Shown here: positions 1 through 5,189 of the stretch, one piece after another
How the letters are laid out: the number at the start of each line of letters is the position of its first letter
Numbering within the stretch: the stretch's first letter is position 1
Origin: an uncultured Bacteroidota bacterium
GTDB taxonomy: Bacteria; Bacteroidota; Bacteroidia; Chitinophagales; Chitinophagaceae
DNA: 5,189 nucleotides
NCBI GenBank assembly: GCA_903835145.1
Contig: CAILMA010000099.1
Span: forward strand, 1 to 5,189
Reading direction: 5' to 3'
Made by a program: the position numbers and the translations under genes
The notes under the pieces: generated by a model
What the model saw: the letters and a program-made list of their open reading frames with translations, nothing else
Told to the model about the DNA's origin: nothing
The model's database searches: none

Positions 1-2
1 GT

Positions 3-467
3 TTTCATTTTATACTCCGGGAGCCCGGCAATAATCCGTATGATGGGACATTCGATATTACAATGGATTCTGTGACACTGACTTGCAAGGGCACATGGAT
101 ACCAAAATTTCCCGACCGTGCTACCAAAAAGGAGTTCGGGTTAAGGAAAGATACTGCAATAAACGAGGTTGACTACGAAATTTTTTTTGCAGATACGCTG
201 AACACACTCAGTTTTTTGCCGGATGGGCAATGTACCTATGAGTACTACAAGACAATAAATGGCATTATAGCCAAACAGATGAATACCATACGCGGTAGCT
301 GGCACCTTGACAATGGCGATTATGTTGTAGACTGGGAGAAAAACGATGAAATACCCAGCCGAAAAAGCATTTTCAGGATAGATACGTTAAGGCCCGAAAA
401 TGCTCCTTCGGACGACTATTATAGTCTTTACATAGAGCTAAATGGTCACAGACTGAGTAGGGATTAA
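3..467 (+). CDS. Hypothetical protein, 5' end cut by window edge
   Basis: I do not recognise this protein. The frame is open from the first complete codon of the window (position 3) to TAA at 465-467. The first ATG is at 63, but the 20 codons before it read as ordinary protein (including REPGNNPYDGTFDIT), so I think the gene starts outside the window and the visible part is its C-terminal 154 residues. If ATG 63 were the start, the product would be 134 residues. It is polar and aromatic-rich with alternating hydrophobic residues and two G-[TS]-W segments (GTWIP and GSWHLDNGDYVVDW). That pattern suggests a beta-sandwich or lipocalin-like barrel, but this is only an inference from texture. No membrane segment or catalytic motif is visible. 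It lies 25 nt before the DUF2306 gene on the same strand, so cotranscription is likely. High confidence that it is coding, low on any function. Confidence 0.62.
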   Translation, partial: FHFILREPGNNPYDGTFDITMDSVTLTCKGTWIPKFPDRATKKEFGLRKDTAINEVDYEIFFADTLNTLSFLPDGQCTYEYYKTINGIIAKQMNTIRGSWHLDNGDYVVDWEKNDEIPSRKSIFRIDTLRPENAPSDDYYSLYIELNGHRLSRD

Positions 468-492
468 TTTGCATGAACAGCCGAAGGATGAA

Positions 493-1146
493 ATGAATAA
501 AATACTAAAGGTTCTCTTTTATGTGCTGACTACCGCAGGGGTCGTGTTAATGGTGCGTCTATCCCTGCCTTATCTTGCCTTTCAGCCTGAAATCGACTTT
601 TTGCGAACAAAGATTTTCGCCTATCAGCTCTGGCATTGGCGTCTGAGTTTTTATGTACACGTTTTCACCAGCACTTTTGTACTTATAGCTGGCATGCTGC
701 AGTTCAGCAGGTATGTCTTGCTAAAAAGAACCCGGTTGCACAGGGCTTCTGGCTATACCTATACCGCAATTGTTTTACTCGTGAGTGGCCCGTCAGGTCT
801 GGTAATGGGCTTCTATGCCAACGGAGGCTTGCCAGCAAGAATTAGTTTTGTTTTACTTGCCACGTTATGGCTGCTTTTTACGACCATCGCTTTTATCCTC
901 GCTCTTAAGCGGCAATTTGAGCGGCACGGTGCGTGGATGGCCCGGAGCTTTGCGCTGGCCCTTTCAGCGCTCACGCTCAGGGCTTACGCACTCAGCATCG
1001 GTTTATTGCACCTTGAAATAACACCGGCAAAAGCCTATGTGCTGATCGCATGGTTGAGTTGGACACTCAATCTGGTAGTTGCGGAATGCTGGATAAGATG
1101 CGGAGGTGTAAAGCGCCTTATGCATCAGTACCGGCCGCAGTCCTAA
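493..1146 (+). CDS. DUF2306 family integral membrane protein
   Basis: A 217-residue inner-membrane protein of the DUF2306 family, whose biochemical role is unknown. About six hydrophobic segments can be seen, near residues 4-22, 52-76, 88-109, 116-138, 153-175 and 180-202. Family-typical stretches are YVHVFTSTFVLIAGMLQFS (54-72), RLHRASGYTY (81-90), the SGPSGLVMGFYANGGLPA block (98-115) and HGAWMARSFALALSALTLR (145-163). Histidines 56, 83 and 145 are the polar positions I would expect to be conserved, possibly as metal or haem ligands, though that is inference. I chose ATG 493 because MNKILKVLFY begins directly at the first membrane helix and a purine-rich GAAGGA precedes it. An in-frame TTG at 469 would add eight polar residues (HEQPKDE) and is less likely. 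The gene follows the unknown protein by 25 nt. Its last 29 bases overlap, on the opposite strand, the shifted frame of the TPR lipoprotein gene. Confidence 0.85.
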   Translation: MNKILKVLFYVLTTAGVVLMVRLSLPYLAFQPEIDFLRTKIFAYQLWHWRLSFYVHVFTSTFVLIAGMLQFSRYVLLKRTRLHRASGYTYTAIVLLVSGPSGLVMGFYANGGLPARISFVLLATLWLLFTTIAFILALKRQFERHGAWMARSFALALSALTLRAYALSIGLLHLEITPAKAYVLIAWLSWTLNLVVAECWIRCGGVKRLMHQYRPQS

Positions 1147-2267
1147 CGTTGCTGTTAAACCCTACCGCAGGCTTCGTTTCTACAAATTTTCCTTCGTCGC
1201 TTATTTTATAATATCGGATATTTTGCTGCTCGGCACTAAGAAGCTTCAGCGATTCTTCCTGTGAATTTTCATCTTCTACCACTTTATAGGTGTTCTTGAA
1301 TTCCTTTATTGTAAAGGAAAGGTTGGGATCAATAGAGCACGTCTTGTAGAGTTCCGTGGTTGTTTCTATGGCCGCATACCAGCATCTTATCTATTATTGT
1401 TCCATTGTTGTCGTAACTAACCATAAAATACATGGCAGGCACCTCACTACCGAGTTCAATATCAGCGCATTGAGCATATACGACCGTTCTAAATTTTTCA
1501 TTTTGAGTTATTGTTCCAAGCGCAAAGTAGTTGTCGCCGGTACCCCTTGAGAATTTGTCACGCTCGTGCATCTCTGGTATATATTTTTCAAAATGGTATT
1601 GCAATAGTTGCTCTGGGTTTAACGTTTTCTCGGTAGTAAAGTCAATGTTAAAAGGTAAGTTGAGCGTTGCAAACGCCTGCCAAAACGTTTCCAGAACGGC
1701 ATTATCAGCATTCTCTATTCCCTTCATGGCCTCCGCAAATATGCTTGAAAACCCATATTTACGCACGTTATTCAGGTCGGGATCCTTCATTAGCTGGTTT
1801 TTGTTGATATAGCCAGCTTCCATAGCGTATTCAAGGTATTGCGAAGCCTCCCGGTTTTTTTCGCTGAGCGAATAGGCGCAGGCAACATTATAGAAAAGCT
1901 TGGAGACGGGTGTAAAACCCATTTGCTCTGCCATATTGTAGCAGTCTATTGCCTTGGCATAGTCCTTGGCAGTGGCATAGGCATTGCCCAACTCGAAGTA
2001 AGCGCCAGCCGTTGGGTATTTTGTAATAGCAGAAGTGATAATAGTAACTGCTTCCGCCGGTTTTTTGTCAACCCTGAAGGTTTTTAATCCTTTTTCAAGC
2101 GTCTGCATGGCTTCTTTGCGCTGAGCGGAATTGTGCGTGCAAAGGCCTGCAACCTGTTCTTTATTAAATATATCTACGCTATTTGTGCTGTTGCCTGCCT
2201 CACTGGCCCGGTTGCAGGAGCTTAGTGAAAGACTCACAAATGCAATACTTACAAGTATATATTTCAT
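1118..2267 (-). pseudogene. TPR-repeat lipoprotein, frameshifted near 1380
   Basis: The uninterrupted frame runs from ATG 2267 to TGA 1329-1331 and gives 312 residues. It begins with a lipoprotein signal peptide, a hydrophobic stretch ending in lipobox LSSC with Cys18 as the lipidation site. About three TPR-like helical hairpins follow at residues 53-154 (for example AYFELGNAYATAKDYAKAIDCY at 89-110), typical of protein-protein scaffolds. Then comes a C-terminal domain containing YFMVSYDNNGTIIDKML. After this the frame turns implausible (CGHRNNHG) and stops. The +1 frame opens at the same place and continues for 86 codons to TAA 1118-1120, reading YAAIETTTELYKTCSIDPNL, then SFTIKEFKNTYK and later YYKISDEGKFVETK, which completes the domain. 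The rebuilt protein is about 382 residues. ATG 2315 is rejected as start because it lies inside a -7 box and would put 16 polar residues before the signal. Alternatives are a sequencing error or a tolerated truncation. Confidence 0.78.
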
Positions 2268-2312
2268 AAAACGGTTGCTTAGGAATGCTGTACAATAATC
2301 CTCTCGTGAAAA

Positions 2313-2320
2313 CAAAGTTA
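2313..2320 (-). promoter_or_regulatory. -7 promoter box before TPR lipoprotein gene
   Basis: The minus strand reads TAACTTTG, a perfect match to the Bacteroidota -7 consensus TAnnTTTG, 45 nt before ATG 2267. A transcript would start near 2306, leaving a leader of about 40 nt. No convincing -33 TTG element is seen at the expected distance. The box overlaps the upstream ATG at 2315, which helps decide the start codon. Confidence 0.5.
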
Positions 2321-2381
2321 AGCTTCAAAGTAAATTTACAGACATAAATATAAATAATGTTCTTACTGGGGCCCACACAAT

Positions 2382-2404
2382 AAAAAAAGCTGCCCGAAGG
2401 CAGC
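2382..2404 (-). terminator. Intrinsic terminator of typA
   Basis: On the minus strand a perfect 6-bp stem GCTGCC/GGCAGC closes a TTCG loop (the very stable C-UUCG-G tetraloop) and is followed directly by seven T, then ATTG. The AAAG before the stem can extend the pairing into the T tract. It lies 58 nt after the typA stop and before the promoter of the TPR lipoprotein gene, so it separates the two transcription units. Read on the plus strand the same hairpin has only a weak T tract. Confidence 0.88.
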
Positions 2405-2461
2405 CTTTCTATTGTTTTTATATTGTCGCCTGGCATTTTAGCAATACCCGGCTTTTCAATT

Positions 2462-4270
2462 TTATGCTTCTTGCTTCATCATCTTAGAATACTTCTTACG
2501 GTCTTCTTCATCCAGCATTATTTTACGCAGACGGATGTTAAGTGGTGTAACTTCTATACACTCATCCTGCTGAATGTACTCCATACACTCTTCAAGGGTC
2601 ATCTGTATTTTAGGTGTAATCCTTACAGAGTCATCAGTACCGCTTGAGCGCATGTTGGTGAGCTTCTTGGTTTCAGCAACATTCACCACAAGATCTCCTG
2701 GCTTAATATGCTCGCCAATCATCTGGCCTTCATATAACTCCTGTCCCGGATCAATAAAGAATGCGCCTCTGTCCTGTAATTTATCAATAGAATAGCCCGT
2801 TGCTTTACCGCCGGTTTTTGCCAGCAATACACCGTTACTACGGCCAGGTATAAATCCTTTCCATGGTTTGTATTCGGCAAACCTGTGCGCCATTACTGCC
2901 TCACCCTGTGTGCCTGTAAGCATTTGTGAACGCAAGCCTATAAGACCGCGTGATGGTATATCAAACTCAAGATGCTGCATTTGGCCCTTGGTTTCCATAA
3001 TGTGCATTTCACCCTTGCGTTGTGTAACCAGGTCTATCACCTTACCGCTGAATTCAGCAGGAACGTCAACTACCAGTATTTCATAAGGTTCACATTTCTT
3101 GCCATTTATTTCCTTGGTTATTACCTGTGGTTGACCTGCGGTAAGCTCATAACCTTCGCGGCGCATAGTCTCAACCAATACGCTTAAGTGAAGGATACCA
3201 CGGCCAAAAACCAGGAATTTATCTGCATCATCAGTCTCTTCAACGCGAAGGGCAAGATTTTTTTCCAGCTCCTTCATAAGCCTGTCGCGAATGTGGCGGC
3301 TGGTTACGAATTTACCTTCCTTACCAAAGAATGGTGAGTTATTGATGCTGAACTGCATGTTCATTGTAGGCTCATCGATAGGGATGATTTCTACTGCTTC
3401 AGGAGTTTCAAAATCAGCAATTGTTTCGCCAATCTGGAAACCTTCAATACCTACAACGGCACAAATATCTCCACACTGTACTTCAGTTACTCTTTTCTTA
3501 CCCATGTCTACAAACACATAAAGTTCTTTCACTTTACTGCGTTGCATAGTACCATCAATTTTGCACAGCATAACCGGCTGGCCTTCTTTAATGGTACCAC
3601 GGGTTACCTTACCTATAGCTATACGGCCAAGGAAGGAAGAATAATCGAGCGATGTGATCTGTAACTGCAACGGACCCTCAACAACTGAAGGAGGAGGAAC
3701 TTTCTCTAATATAGTATCAAGTAAAACAGTGATGTCTTCTGTTGGCGTCAAAGAATTATTGAACCAACCTTGTTTTGAAGAACCGTAAAGAGTAGGGAAG
3801 TTCAGCTGCTCTTCGGTAGCATCGAGCTGGAAGAACAATTCAAAAACTGCATCGTGCACTTCGTCAGGACGGCAGTTAGGCTTATCTACTTTGTTGATTA
3901 CCACAATAGGGTGAAGGTGCAGATTCAGTGCCTTTTGCAGTACAAAACGTGTTTGTGGCATTGGTCCTTCAAATGCATCTACGAGCAGCAGAACACCATC
4001 AGCCATTTTCAACACGCGCTCCACCTCACCGCCGAAGTCGGCGTGGCCCGGAGTATCAATTACATTGATTTTTACACCTTTATAGGTTACAGAAACGTTT
4101 TTAGCAAGAATGGTGATACCACGCTCGCGCTCCAGGTCATTGCTGTCCATGATGAGCTCACCAGTTTCCTGGTTATCGCGAAATACGTTTGTAGTGTGTA
4201 AAATTTTATCAACCAGTGTCGTCTTACCGTGGTCAACGTGCGCAATAATGGCGATGTTACGAATATCCAT
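2462..4270 (-). CDS. typA: Ribosome-associated GTPase TypA/BipA
   Basis: Full-length (602 residues) translational GTPase of the TypA/BipA family, which binds the 70S ribosome and affects large-subunit assembly and stress or cold adaptation. The G domain (about 1-195) has G1 AHVDHGKT (10-17), G2 RGIT (50-53, with Thr53), G3 DTPGH (72-76), G4 NKVD (126-129) and G5 GSSKQG (163-168). A translation-factor beta-barrel follows (about 200-290), then EF-G-like domain III (302-380) and domain V (394-475, with [21 protein letters not shown]). The BipA-specific C-terminal domain (about 480-595) contains [18 protein letters not shown] (535-541) and the usual late motif [11 protein letters not shown]. All GTPase residues are present. 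ATG 4270 is chosen because [17 protein letters not shown] matches the family N-terminus and GGAAGGG lies five bases before it. The gene is monocistronic by its own promoter and terminator. Confidence 0.98.
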   Translation of the reverse strand: MDIRNIAIIAHVDHGKTTLVDKILHTTNVFRDNQETGELIMDSNDLERERGITILAKNVSVTYKGVKINVIDTPGHADFGGEVERVLKMADGVLLLVDAFEGPMPQTRFVLQKALNLHLHPIVVINKVDKPNCRPDEVHDAVFELFFQLDATEEQLNFPTLYGSSKQGWFNNSLTPTEDITVLLDTILEKVPPPSVVEGPLQLQITSLDYSSFLGRIAIGKVTRGTIKEGQPVMLCKIDGTMQRSKVKELYVFVDMGKKRVTEVQCGDICAVVGIEGFQIGETIADFETPEAVEIIPIDEPTMNMQFSINNSPFFGKEGKFVTSRHIRDRLMKELEKNLALRVEETDDADKFLVFGRGILHLSVLVETMRREGYELTAGQPQVITKEINGKKCEPYEILVVDVPAEFSGKVIDLVTQRKGEMHIMETKGQMQHLEFDIPSRGLIGLRSQMLTGTQGEAVMAHRFAEYKPWKGFIPGRSNGVLLAKTGGKATGYSIDKLQDRGAFFIDPGQELYEGQMIGEHIKPGDLVVNVAETKKLTNMRSSGTDDSVRITPKIQMTLEECMEYIQQDECIEVTPLNIRLRKIMLDEEDRKKYSKMMKQEA

Positions 4271-4310
4271 AAAAACCCTTCCAATCTTCCCGAAGCGGGA
4301 GTATGATCAT
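4257..4310 (-). other. Possible 17-codon upstream ORF overlapping typA start
   Basis: In the typA leader an ATG at 4310 opens a 17-residue frame ([17 protein letters not shown]) ending at TAA 4257-4259, inside typA codons 4-5 and out of frame with it. AGGAG lies about 11 nt before this ATG, a longer spacing than ideal. It could couple or compete with typA initiation, but a frame this short is expected by chance, so I rate it as tentative. Confidence 0.2.
4276..4282 (-). promoter_or_regulatory. Shine-Dalgarno-like site of typA
   Basis: The minus strand reads GGAAGGG, then five T, then the typA ATG. A purine run this strong is unusual in a phylum where ribosome binding sites are mostly weak, and it supports ATG 4270 as the start. 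The same seven bases also form the 3' arm of the leader hairpin at 4335-4341. A small 5-bp hairpin (TCCCG CTT CGGGA, minus strand, 4288-4300) lies just before it. Confidence 0.5.
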
Positions 4311-4334
4311 TTTTAACTTTTCTCCTAAAAATAA

Positions 4335-4362
4335 CCCTTCCCGGCAGAGAAATCAGGAAGGG
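4335..4362 (-). promoter_or_regulatory. Terminator-like hairpin in typA 5' leader
   Basis: On the minus strand CCCTTCC (4362-4356) pairs with GGAAGGG (4341-4335). One G-U pair and one G-C pair extend the stem to 9 bp, around a loop of about 10 nt. TTATTTTTAGG follows, so it resembles an intrinsic terminator. It lies between the typA promoter and start codon, roughly 10 nt from the expected transcript start. It could be a leader attenuator, a 5' stabilising hairpin, or a terminator for transcripts coming from the toxin gene upstream. The sequence alone does not decide between these. Confidence 0.5.
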
Positions 4363-4379
4363 CCTTGTATTTCAGGCTG

Positions 4380-4387
4380 CAAAAGTA
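4380..4387 (-). promoter_or_regulatory. -7 promoter box of typA
   Basis: The minus strand reads TACTTTTG, matching the Bacteroidota -7 consensus TAnnTTTG exactly, 109 nt before the typA ATG. A start near 4373 gives a leader of about 100 nt. The expected -33 position holds a T-rich stretch (CTTTTTATG) rather than a clean TTTG. The flanking 4388-4503 interval is AT-rich and holds no gene that I can see. Confidence 0.6.
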
Positions 4388-4503
4388 CGGGAATTATTGC
4401 ATAAAAAGCATATAAATTAACTTCAAGCTGTTATTAAAACATTAAAATTAGTTATAGGGTGGCTTTATAGGCCTCTGTTATGACAATTATAGATGAGTTT
4501 GGG

Positions 4504-4794
4504 TTAAATCTCTTTCAATAGCATCGGTCTATGAAAGACGCGCAAAATGGCCACCGAACTTCCCTCGAATATCTCATAAATAATCCTATAGTTTTCCTCA
4601 ATTAATTCTCTAATTGACGGGTTTTCAAATTCTGGCACTATTCTTCCTATGTGCATTTGGCTTTCGAGAATGGATGTGCGCTCAAATATTTTAGCAAGTA
4701 CTTTTTCTGCGTAGAACGAAGAATCTAACGAAATATAATTATAAATCATTTTCATGTCATCATCCGCAAGAGAGGATCAAATTATTTGCACCAT
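4504..4794 (-). pseudogene. ParE/RelE-family toxin with stop at codon 6
   Basis: From ATG 4794 the frame reads MVQII, then TGA (4777-4779), then SSLADDDMKMIYNYISLDSS and onward to a stop at 4504-4506, 96 codons in all, the usual ParE length. ParE-family toxins have an aromatic residue, normally Trp, where the TGA stands (pattern V-x-W-S-x-x-A-x-x-D-L-x-x-I-x-x-Y-I), so TGG to TGA is the likely change. The rest is well preserved: the FYAEKVLAKIFERTSILE helix, GRIVPEF, IRELIEENYRIIYEI and the C-terminal ILRVFHRPMLLKEI. Family toxins act on DNA gyrase (ParE) or ribosome-bound mRNA (RelE); the sequence does not say which. Restart at ATG 4755 would give 83 residues lacking the first strand and most of helix 1. 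No antitoxin gene is recognisable on either side. A sequencing error at one base remains possible. Confidence 0.8.
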
Positions 4795-4902
4795 TCTGAA
4801 ATTTTATTTTTCATTTCAGCATGTGTTGTTGTATTAACCGACAATATTCATTTAATTTTTATTTCATTGCGGTCCAAAAAAATAGGAAAGACACATCATA
4901 TC

Positions 4903-4941
4903 CTTTGCGCTTTCTTGGCGCTTTGCTTTGCGCACTTTGCG
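4903..4941. repeat. Clustered CTTTGCG / CGCAAAG short repeats
   Basis: Exact CTTTGCG occurs at 4903-4909, 4926-4932 and 4935-4941, with the variant CTTGGCG at 4914-4920 and a partial CTTTG at 4921-4925. Read on the minus strand this is a run of CGCAAAG units. Low-complexity CGCAAAG tracts of this type are, as far as I recall, common between genes of Bacteroidota, often in accessory DNA; their role is not established. The surrounding interval 4795-5070 shows no gene I can support. Confidence 0.6.
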
Positions 4942-5042
4942 TTTAAATATTTTGCCAAATAGTGAGCGATTTTTAATAGCAAAGTTTGGTGCCGCCACCA
5001 ATCCAAAAAACAAATTCGCTGCAATACTCATAGGATGTTGGT

Positions 5043-5050
5043 TATTTTTG
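5043..5050 (+). promoter_or_regulatory. -7 promoter box before DUF4153-like gene
   Basis: TATTTTTG matches TAnnTTTG exactly and ends 20 nt before ATG 5071, so a transcript would begin near 5057 with a leader of only about 14 nt. No clear -33 TTG is seen upstream. The match, the strand and the spacing support the plus-strand gene over any minus-strand reading here. Confidence 0.45.
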
Positions 5051-5070
5051 TTGTTTAAAAAACCAGCCCA

Positions 5071-5189
5071 ATGAAATTCCCTTCTATACAATTCCTGATT
5101 TCTACGGCAGTTGCAACATTTAGAAGGTTTTATCTGCCATTATTTTTTGCAATTTCAGGTACTGCTGCAGCATTTCTTTTGCAGAACGA
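5071..5189 (+). CDS. N-terminus of membrane protein, DUF4153-like (partial)
   Basis: The frame opens at ATG 5071 and stays open to the window edge, giving 39 complete codons that begin MKFPSIQFLISTAVATFRRF. It continues into a hydrophobic segment, about residues 20-38 (YLPLFFAISGTAAAFLL), that looks like a first membrane helix. The order KFPS, a short amphipathic helix, a T-F-x-R-F motif and then a membrane helix resembles the start of Bacteroidota DUF4153 proteins, multi-helix membrane proteins of unknown function. The assignment comes from memory of the family and a short stretch, so it is moderate. The box at 5043-5050 lies at a good distance. The opposite strand has a short open tail over 5120-5188, which I consider the weaker reading. 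Confidence 0.6.
   Translation, partial: MKFPSIQFLISTAVATFRRFYLPLFFAISGTAAAFLLQN

Noticed and set aside
469..492. TTG 469 as start of the DUF2306 gene
   Set aside because: It adds only eight polar residues; ATG 493 has a better upstream purine run and starts directly at the first membrane helix.
1370..1390. Programmed +1 frameshifting in the TPR lipoprotein gene
   Set aside because: No slippery codon next to a stop, RF2-type signal or stimulatory structure is apparent at the switch point; a mutation or sequencing error is simpler.
2268..2315. Upstream ATG 2315 as start of the TPR lipoprotein
   Set aside because: It would add 16 residues before a textbook lipoprotein signal peptide, and it sits inside the -7 promoter box.
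4452..4471. Direct repeat TTATAGG (4452-4458 and 4465-4471) upstream of the typA promoter
   Set aside because: Seven AT-rich bases repeated twice, about 65 nt before the -7 box, is too little to call an operator.
4777..4779. TGA read as Trp (alternative genetic code) in the toxin gene
   Set aside because: Trp is coded by TGG elsewhere in the window (for example in typA and the DUF2306 gene) and no other real gene here contains an in-frame TGA.
4864..5091. Minus-strand open frame of 75 codons across the repeat cluster
   Set aside because: Its lysine/arginine-rich middle is simply the CGCAAAG repeats translated, its ATG lies inside the plus-strand DUF4153-like gene, and no family resemblance is seen.
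5120..5188. Minus-strand tail reading RSAKEMLQQYLKLQKIMADKTF then stop
   Set aside because: It looks helical, but it is short and lies opposite a plus-strand frame with a start, a promoter box and a recognisable membrane N-terminus.

Overview
The window looks like chromosomal DNA of a member of the Bacteroidota, possibly Chitinophagales or Flavobacteriales. The evidence is a Bacteroidota-style TypA/BipA, a DUF2306 membrane protein and a DUF4153-like start. Three TAnnTTTG boxes (the -7 promoter element of this phylum) sit at sensible distances before genes, and Shine-Dalgarno sequences are mostly weak. The genus cannot be fixed from the sequence.

Layout. Plus strand, 3-1146: the tail of an unrecognised, probably beta-rich protein (cut by the window edge) is followed after a short gap by a DUF2306 integral membrane protein; the two probably share a transcript. 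Minus strand, 1118-2267: a TPR lipoprotein gene whose reading frame is broken near 1380; its real C-terminal part continues in another frame and runs convergently into the last 29 bases of the DUF2306 gene. Minus strand, 2462-4270: typA/bipA, an intact ribosome-associated GTPase gene with its own promoter (4380-4387), a structured leader of about 100 nt and a strong intrinsic terminator (2382-2404). Minus strand, 4504-4794: a ParE/RelE-family toxin gene with a stop at codon 6 where the family has a conserved Trp, and no recognisable antitoxin. Region 4795-5070 has no supportable gene but carries a cluster of CTTTGCG repeats. Plus strand, 5071 to the window edge: the first 39 codons of a membrane protein resembling the DUF4153 family, just behind a perfect -7 box.

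I see no new multigene system. The housekeeping gene is typA. The notable signals are two broken genes that simple ORF calling would give as shorter intact ones (the TPR lipoprotein and the ParE toxin), and a typA leader in which one pyrimidine arm can pair with either of two identical GGAAGGG copies, the second being the likely ribosome binding site. No functional link between typA and its neighbours can be claimed.
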